Of a DNA stretch of 10,719 nucleotides, positions 5,938-10,719 are shown one piece after another. Positions within the stretch are counted from its first letter, which is position 1. Every line of letters starts with the position of its first letter. The position numbers and the translations under genes are program-made. The notes under the pieces are model-generated. The model did not search any database and had not been told where the DNA came from. It worked only from the letters and a program-made list of their open reading frames with translations. Origin of the DNA: Candidatus Cloacimonadota bacterium (lineage in GTDB: Bacteria; Cloacimonadota; Cloacimonadia; Cloacimonadales; TCS61); contig DAOUUD010000043.1 of the NCBI GenBank assembly GCA_030668345.1, positions 1 through 10,719 on the forward strand. Reading direction: 5' to 3'.

Positions 5938-5940
5938 AAA

Positions 5941-6582
5941 ATGATAAAAGTATTAGTATTAATTCTGATATTGTTTGCAGTAATTGTAGCAGGATACTAT
6001 TTCCTGAACAAACCAACCCCGATAGAAGAAGATTTTTCCAGTATCGATACAATACAAGACCCTGTGCAATCTTCACTCTGGTCAAATGAACCGGTCATGA
6101 TCTCAAAAAAAAACCTGCAATTGAAATTAACACCACAAGCTACATATAAGATCGGAGCTATTGTCCTGAGCAAAAAGAAATACAGTTCAGACTGGTCCAG
6201 CCATATATCTCCTTATGACCTGGCTCTGGGTTGGGGTGGAGTATCACGGCAGGAAAACCTGGATCATATCAAATTCAAACAGGTTCTCCGCTGGTACCGT
6301 TACCGCTATGATGCTCAATGCCCTATCTCTCAGGATTATATATCTAAACATTCTTCGAATCACCATATCATTCCTGCCAATTCCAACATCGCCAAAGCAG
6401 TTAAGTCTATCAGGAAAAAAGACATCGTGGAATTAGAAGGTAAACTGGTGAATGTGAAAGGTAAATACAAAGGGAAACCGGTTAACTGGAATACCAGTAC
6501 CACACGAGATGATACAGGCAACGGTTCCTGCGAAATACTGTATGTAACCAAAATTAAGATAGGTCATTACATTTACAGGTAG
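5941..6582 (+). CDS. Membrane-anchored conserved protein of unknown function, 213 aa
   Basis: An N-terminal hydrophobic segment (about residues 3-21) with no lipobox anchors the protein. The remaining 190 residues should be extracytoplasmic. The core starts at YKIGAIVLSKKKY (69-81), then SPYDLALGWGGVS (90-102), VLRWYRYRYD (114-123), HSSNHHIIPAN (137-147) and a C-terminal RDDTGNGSCEILYVTKIKI (189-207). From memory this matches a conserved hypothetical family in other bacteria, including proteobacteria (pattern: V-LSK--Y-SD-----P-DLALGWG---... RW--WR ... SNMH-IPA ... REDTG-G-CE--WV). No catalytic residues have been shown for it to my knowledge; the conserved His and Asp/Arg would suit metal or ligand binding. 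The segment V-LEGKLVNV (162-171) suggests a beta-barrel or OB-like part. It starts 3 bases after the 37-aa ORF. Confidence 0.8.
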   Translation: MIKVLVLILILFAVIVAGYYFLNKPTPIEEDFSSIDTIQDPVQSSLWSNEPVMISKKNLQLKLTPQATYKIGAIVLSKKKYSSDWSSHISPYDLALGWGGVSRQENLDHIKFKQVLRWYRYRYDAQCPISQDYISKHSSNHHIIPANSNIAKAVKSIRKKDIVELEGKLVNVKGKYKGKPVNWNTSTTRDDTGNGSCEILYVTKIKIGHYIYR

Positions 6583-6624
6583 AAAATTAAAGTATATTGA
6601 AGTAATAGCGGTGAAAGAAAATCT

Positions 6625-7815
6625 ATGATAAAATATGAAGTTGTTTTTCCCGATTATACTAATTGCATAATAAATCTGATGTCATCTATTCTACAGAATT
6701 ATAACGTTCCCATTGAACATCCACCCTTAAAACAGTTAAACATTTCGGAGCTGAAAAGTAGAAAGAATATCATTCTGATGATATTCGACGGGTATGGCTA
6801 TAATCTTTTAAAAAAATACTCTCAAACTTCCAGTTCATATCTTGCTAAGCACCTGGTAGATTCGATCACTTCCGTTTTCCCATCTACAACTACCTCGGTT
6901 ATAACAAGCTTTCGTACAGCAAAAACACCACTGGAACATGGAGCTCTGGGTTGGACTATGTTTTTCAAAGAGTATTATAAATTCATAGATTTTCTTCCAA
7001 ACTGGGACAGCATCACCGGAAAAGAGATCGACCACAAAAGATATCGAACTTATGAAAAAATGAAATTTGAAAATATTTTCCAAAAGATCCACAAAGCAGA
7101 TCCTTCGGTAGAATTGTATAACATCTATGCTAAATATCTTTCCAAAAAACCCTACTCGGAAACTGTTTCTCTGCCTTCTACCATAAAATCCTATAAAACC
7201 ACCAAACAACTCTTTAATACTGTGGAGAAAATAGTAAAAAAGAAATCAACTTCCAGGAAGTTCATAATGAGCTATTCGGCAAACCCGGATGGATTGGAAC
7301 ATAAAAACGGAATACATTCAAAAAACGTAGAGAATTACCTGAAAGAGATCGACATTGCTTGTGAAAAATTAGCTCATAAATTGAAAGGTACAAATACATC
7401 AATTCTTATAACTGCCGATCATGGACTGGTGGATGTGAATAAATACTTTTATGCAAACGAAGATGAAGAACTTTTCGACTGCCTGATATTACCCACAATG
7501 CCGGAACCGCGCTTTATCTCCTTTTTTGTCAAGAAACACAAATTTGATAAATTCCAGGATGTGATACAAAAATACAAAGATAAATTCCTGATTCTTACAA
7601 GAGATGAATTTTTGGCGAAAGGCCTTCTGGGAAAAGGTAAGATGCATCAGAGAATAGACGATCTATTAGGTGATTTTGTGGGAATTGCAACTTCTGATGC
7701 TGCCATAAAAACGGTTTACGAACAAAATGGAAAATGGGAAAAAGAATTTCTGGCACATCATTCCGGACTTACCTCAGATGAAATGATAGTTCCACTTATA
7801 AGGATTAACGTGTGA
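6625..7815 (+). CDS. Alkaline-phosphatase-superfamily hydrolase (nucleotide pyrophosphatase/phosphodiesterase type), 396 aa
   Basis: This is a two-metal phosphohydrolase with all the superfamily metal ligands visible. They are FDGYG with Asp55; the nucleophile loop VFPSTTTS (84-91, Thr88 or Thr89); NPDGLEH with Asp222 and His226; TADHG with Asp265 and His266; and AHHSGLTSDEMIVPLI with His378/379. The pattern FPSTTT...EHGALGWTMF is that of the type I phosphodiesterase/nucleotide pyrophosphatase family. No signal peptide or membrane segment is present, so it should act in the cytoplasm. Substrate (nucleotide, phosphonate or phosphodiester) cannot be told. Its ribosome site is weak (GGTGAAAG, 11 bases before the ATG). 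The next gene begins 4 bases after its stop, so this is the first gene of a compact three-gene unit. Confidence 0.9.
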   Translation: MIKYEVVFPDYTNCIINLMSSILQNYNVPIEHPPLKQLNISELKSRKNIILMIFDGYGYNLLKKYSQTSSSYLAKHLVDSITSVFPSTTTSVITSFRTAKTPLEHGALGWTMFFKEYYKFIDFLPNWDSITGKEIDHKRYRTYEKMKFENIFQKIHKADPSVELYNIYAKYLSKKPYSETVSLPSTIKSYKTTKQLFNTVEKIVKKKSTSRKFIMSYSANPDGLEHKNGIHSKNVENYLKEIDIACEKLAHKLKGTNTSILITADHGLVDVNKYFYANEDEELFDCLILPTMPEPRFISFFVKKHKFDKFQDVIQKYKDKFLILTRDEFLAKGLLGKGKMHQRIDDLLGDFVGIATSDAAIKTVYEQNGKWEKEFLAHHSGLTSDEMIVPLIRINV

Positions 7816-7819
7816 TATT

Positions 7820-8680
7820 ATGAAAAGAAAAAACACTATCGCTTATATAGAAGCAGTGAGTTCCATACTTTTGAACATTATTCTGTTTGGTTTCAAATTC
7901 TGGATTGGAATAATATCTTCTTCGGTTGCTATGATTGCAGATGCCTGGCACACTCTCTCCGATTCCTTCTCTTCGATAATTGTTCTGATCGGCATTAATA
8001 TATCCAATAAGCCGCCAGATAAGGAACATCCATATGGACATGGCAGGGCAGAACTAATTGCTACTGTTATAATCGGTACCATTCTTGCCCTTGTCGGTGG
8101 AAATTTTCTTCTTGAATCCATTCGGAAATTTCAGGCTCAGGAAGGAGCATTATTCGGAAAACCGGCATTGATAATAACCGGTATTTCCGTGATAATAAAA
8201 GAATTAATGGCTCAATTTGCTATCTGGGGTGGGGAAAAAACCGGGTCGAAATTGCTGATAGCAGACGGCTGGCATCATCGCAGCGATTCCTTTTCATCTC
8301 TGGTTATTCTGATCGGTATCTTGTTGGGAAGATTCTATTGGTGGGCAGATAGTGTTCTGGGTCTTCTTATGTCCCTGCTGATATTCTATGCATCTTATGA
8401 AATTCTTAAAGATTCGATAAGTGCATTGATCGGAGAAAAACCGGACAAGGAATTAATGGATAAATTAATAGAACTTGTAAAATCTCGAATAAATATACCC
8501 GTTCATTTACATCACATTCATGCTCATAATTATGGTGACCACAAAGAGATCACATTCCATATTGAACTTCCACCAAAAATGAGTTTGAAAGAAGCTCATA
8601 AGATAGCAGATGAAATGGAAATCCTTATTCGTTCTGAACTCAAAATAGAATCCACTATTCATATTGAACCATTAAGTTAA
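7820..8680 (+). CDS. Cation diffusion facilitator, zinc-type exporter, 286 aa
   Basis: This is an inner-membrane metal/proton antiporter of the CDF family, acting as a dimer. Six membrane spans lie within residues 8-200. The transport site is formed by HxxxD in TM2 (His44, Asp48 in DAWHTLSDS) and HxxxD in TM5 (His152, Asp156 in DGWHHRSDS). YiiP has DxxxD in TM2; HxxxD in both helices is the pattern usual for zinc-selective members. HPYGHGRAE (70-78) is the conserved TM2-TM3 loop. The cytoplasmic domain (about 208-285) carries a His-rich metal-sensing stretch, HLHHIHAHNYGDH (229-241), then HIELP and TIHIEP. Metal export of Zn2+ is likely, Cd2+ or Fe2+ possible. No good ribosome site precedes ATG 7820; it probably depends on coupling with the hydrolase gene ending 4 bases upstream. 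Confidence 0.93.
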   Translation: MKRKNTIAYIEAVSSILLNIILFGFKFWIGIISSSVAMIADAWHTLSDSFSSIIVLIGINISNKPPDKEHPYGHGRAELIATVIIGTILALVGGNFLLESIRKFQAQEGALFGKPALIITGISVIIKELMAQFAIWGGEKTGSKLLIADGWHHRSDSFSSLVILIGILLGRFYWWADSVLGLLMSLLIFYASYEILKDSISALIGEKPDKELMDKLIELVKSRINIPVHLHHIHAHNYGDHKEITFHIELPPKMSLKEAHKIADEMEILIRSELKIESTIHIEPLS

Positions 8681-8681
8681 A

Positions 8682-9569
8682 ATGAAACAGCAGAGAAAAG
8701 CTTACATTTATGCAATACTATCTGTATTATTGTGGTCAACTGCAGCTTCTGCCTTCAAGATCACATTGCGATATCTAACCACCATTCAATTACTGTTCTT
8801 CTCTTCTTTAACAGCAGCAATGGCATCATTCATCATTTTGTTATTCCAGCGTAAGCTAAAACTTTTAGCTTCTTTTTCTGCCGGAGATTACCTGCACTCA
8901 GCCGTACTTGGCATGCTGAATCCTTTTATTTATTATATTATTCTTTTCAAGGCATACACATTACTTCCTGCCCAGGAAGCTCAACCTCTCAATTTCATCT
9001 GGCCTATTATGATAGTAATACTTTCTATTCCTTTATTGAAACAGAAAATATCCATTAAAAGCATTGGAGCTATTTTCATCAGTTTTTTTGGTGTTATCAT
9101 AATTTCTACCCACGGAAATCCGCTTAACCTGAAATTTGAAAATCCATATGGAGTGATATTGGCACTTTCAAGCGCTGTAGTATGGGCTCTTTTTTTTATT
9201 TTTAATATCAGGGATAGAAGAGATGAAATTGCCAAACTTTTTCTCAGTTTCAGTTTTGGCTTTATTTTCACGTTACTTCTTTTTTTAAAAGCACCTCTTC
9301 TACCAAATTGGAAAGGATTGGCAGGTGCAGTTTACATTGGGCTTTTCGAGATGGGAATTACTTTTATTTTCTGGTTGAAAGCGCTTAAACTGTCCCGCAC
9401 TACAGTACAAGTGAACAATTTGATATATCTCACACCTTTTTTATCGCTTATATTCATTAATTTTGTGATCAGGGAAAGGATCGTTTTTCCTACCATAATT
9501 GGATTGATGTTAATTGTAACCGGGATTGTTTTTCAGGAGAAGATTAAATTAAATTATACTAAAAAATAA
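8682..9569 (+). CDS. EamA/DMT-family permease, 295 aa
   Basis: This is a ten-TM drug/metabolite transporter made of two EamA repeats (about residues 8-141 and 155-284). Hallmarks are the N-terminal LLWSTAASAFKI, the end of each repeat (GVIIIST, GIVFQE), and VNNLIYLTPFLSLIF (244-258) in repeat two. It has a lysine-rich C-terminal tail (EKIKLNYTKK). Substrate is unknown; family members export amino acids, nucleosides or other small metabolites. ATG 8682 is one base after the stop of the CDF gene and has no ribosome site of its own, so translation is coupled. It ends the three-gene unit. No clear terminator follows. Confidence 0.92.
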   Translation: MKQQRKAYIYAILSVLLWSTAASAFKITLRYLTTIQLLFFSSLTAAMASFIILLFQRKLKLLASFSAGDYLHSAVLGMLNPFIYYIILFKAYTLLPAQEAQPLNFIWPIMIVILSIPLLKQKISIKSIGAIFISFFGVIIISTHGNPLNLKFENPYGVILALSSAVVWALFFIFNIRDRRDEIAKLFLSFSFGFIFTLLLFLKAPLLPNWKGLAGAVYIGLFEMGITFIFWLKALKLSRTTVQVNNLIYLTPFLSLIFINFVIRERIVFPTIIGLMLIVTGIVFQEKIKLNYTKK

Positions 9570-9627
9570 TGTCTTTCTGAGGAATCTGATAGCTTTACAA
9601 ACGAAGAATCTCTTGGATTGACATTCA
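9570..9627. repeat. Possible dispersed intergenic repeat
   Basis: The stretch beginning TGTCTTTCTGAGGAATCTGA and ending GAAGAATCTC...TTGACATTC resembles, from memory, an intergenic repeat common in many environmental genomes (TGTCATTCTGAG ... GAAGAATCTC). Inside it, GAGGAATCT and GAAGAATCT form an imperfect direct repeat. A single copy in this window cannot prove it. Confidence 0.35.
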
Positions 9628-9646
9628 GCTTCACTTCTGGTATAAG
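9618..9646 (+). promoter_or_regulatory. Near-consensus sigma70 promoter for the aldehyde dehydrogenase
   Basis: TTGACA (9618-9623) is separated by exactly 17 bases from TATAAG (9641-9646), which is preceded by TGG (extended -10). Eleven of twelve hexamer bases match consensus. The start of transcription would fall about 20 bases before ATG 9674, giving a very short leader that still includes the ribosome site. It is the strongest promoter seen in the window. Confidence 0.7.
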
Positions 9647-9673
9647 AGAGAATAAATCTATAGGAGATAAGAG

Positions 9674-10719
9674 ATGATTACTTCAATAAACCCGACAAAT
9701 AATAAAGTAATAAAAGAATACAAAGAATTAACTCCGGAAGAAGTAAAAAGCAAAATAGAAAATGCTCATATTGCTTTCATGAAGTGGAAAGAAACCAGTT
9801 TTGAACACCGGGCAAAACTGATGAAAAATGCAGCAGAGATCCTGCAGGAAAGATCAGAAGAATTTGCACATCTTATGACAACAGAAATGGGAAAGCTTCT
9901 ACGCAGTGGAAAGGCGGAAGCGGAAAAATGCGGATGGGTATGCAGGTTTTATGCAGAAAATGCAGAAAAATTTCTGGCTCCGGAAGAGATCAAAACCGAG
10001 ATGAGCAGCAGCTTTGTTACCTTTAATCCTCTGGGTGTAGTGCTGGCAGTAATGCCCTGGAATTTTCCTTTCTGGCAGGTTTTCCGGTTTGCAGCACCTG
10101 CATTGATGGCTGGAAATGCTTGCCTTCTCAAACATGCATCTAATGTTCCCGGTTGTGCGTTGGCAATCGAAGGAATCTTCCTTCAGGCAGGATTCCCGAA
10201 GGATGTTTTTCAAACCCTGTTGATAGGCAGCAGACAGGTTTCTGGTGTCATTGAACATCCACATGTTAAAGCAGTTACACTTACTGGCAGTACTCCTGCT
10301 GGAAAAGCAGTTGCCGCTAAAGCTGGTGAAATGATAAAAAAATGCGTTCTGGAACTTGGCGGTAGCGATCCTTACATTATTTTAGAAGATGCCGATATGG
10401 AAATGACCGTAGAAAAATGCGTTATCAGTAAATTAATAAATTCCGGTCAAAGCTGCATCGCTGCCAAAAGATTTATAGTTGTGGATGCTGTTCGAGAAAA
10501 ATTTGAAAAGCTTTTCCTGGAAAAAATGAAAGATCAGGTTATTGGTGATCCTACTGATCCCAAAACTACTATCGGTCCCATGGCAAGAACCGATCTTCGT
10601 GACGAACTACACCAGCAAGTTATGAAAAGTATTGATAAAGGTGCCAAATGCCTGCTTGGTGGATATATCCCACAAATAGAAGGAGCATTCTATCCTGTTA
10701 CCATTTTAACCGATGTAAC
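9674..10719 (+). CDS. NAD(P)-dependent aldehyde dehydrogenase, succinate-semialdehyde type, 3' end cut
   Basis: This cytoplasmic enzyme oxidises an aldehyde to its acid with NAD(P)+. 348 codons are visible, of about 455-480 usual. Conserved parts in order: MPWNFPFWQ (127-135, with the oxyanion Asn130), cofactor-contact Lys153, LTGS (203-206), general base Glu227 in LELGGSDPYI, and the catalytic Cys261 in SGQSCIAAKRFIV. The motif GQSCIAAKRFIV and the PWNFPFWQVFRFAAPALMAGN stretch match the succinate-semialdehyde dehydrogenase branch (E. coli Sad/YneI more than GabD), so succinate semialdehyde or a related short-chain acid semialdehyde is the best guess. The exact substrate is an inference. ATG 9674 follows AGGAGATAAGAG. 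The gene has its own promoter and no neighbouring GABA gene in view. Confidence 0.93.
   Translation, partial: MITSINPTNNKVIKEYKELTPEEVKSKIENAHIAFMKWKETSFEHRAKLMKNAAEILQERSEEFAHLMTTEMGKLLRSGKAEAEKCGWVCRFYAENAEKFLAPEEIKTEMSSSFVTFNPLGVVLAVMPWNFPFWQVFRFAAPALMAGNACLLKHASNVPGCALAIEGIFLQAGFPKDVFQTLLIGSRQVSGVIEHPHVKAVTLTGSTPAGKAVAAKAGEMIKKCVLELGGSDPYIILEDADMEMTVEKCVISKLINSGQSCIAAKRFIVVDAVREKFEKLFLEKMKDQVIGDPTDPKTTIGPMARTDLRDELHQQVMKSIDKGAKCLLGGYIPQIEGAFYPVTILTDV

Noticed and set aside
9899..10264. 121-codon minus-strand ORF
   Set aside because: It lies antisense to the aldehyde dehydrogenase, whose catalytic motifs are intact, and has no ribosome site.
1..10719. CRISPR array, tRNA/rRNA genes, transposase, phage or defence genes
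   Set aside because: None seen: no regular spaced repeats, no tRNA cloverleaf or T-loop signature, and every long ORF is explained by a metabolic, transport or envelope family.

Overview
The window is AT-rich bacterial chromosome with ordinary housekeeping and membrane-transport genes. No phage, plasmid, CRISPR, rRNA or tRNA signature was seen. Most genes have clear GGAGG/AAGGA-type ribosome sites. One promoter looks like classical sigma70 (9618-9646) and another fits the Bacteroidetes-type -7/-33 pattern (2377-2406). Together with the flavour of the proteins this suggests an anaerobic or fermentative member of the Fibrobacteres-Chlorobi-Bacteroidetes neighbourhood, perhaps Cloacimonadota-like. 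That placement is a low-confidence inference with no marker gene behind it.

Layout: (1) 1-1485, minus strand: an ABC exporter half-transporter, cut at the window edge just before its LSGGQ signature. (2) 1486-2114: a long protein-poor interval. It holds a pair of inverted, covarying GC-rich hairpins (1502-1601), a strong hairpin terminator (1725-1760), and a run of five hairpins between a TTGACA box and that terminator. The hairpins read best on the minus strand and look like a structured small RNA of about 270 nt that carries a 15-codon ORF with a perfect Shine-Dalgarno. This is the most interesting part of the window. (3) 2115-2339, minus: a small orphan protein. (4) 2487-4143, plus: a two-TM RCK potassium channel followed 7 bases later by a stand-alone cyclic-nucleotide-binding protein, ending in one or two terminators (4274-4364). 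(5) 4422-4898: a HemG-like flavodoxin. (6) 5029-6582: a membrane-anchored HExxH metalloprotease, a 37-codon ORF and a membrane-anchored conserved protein. (7) 6625-9569: a tightly packed trio of alkaline-phosphatase-superfamily hydrolase, cation diffusion facilitator and EamA/DMT permease. (8) 9674-end: an NAD(P)-dependent aldehyde dehydrogenase of the succinate-semialdehyde type, cut at the window edge, behind a near-consensus promoter that lies in what looks like a dispersed intergenic repeat.

Functional links: the potassium channel and its cNMP-binding neighbour are probably co-translated and may form a two-polypeptide ligand-gated channel. The hydrolase, zinc-type exporter and DMT permease are almost certainly co-transcribed, but no shared pathway is evident. 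The remaining genes look like independent units.
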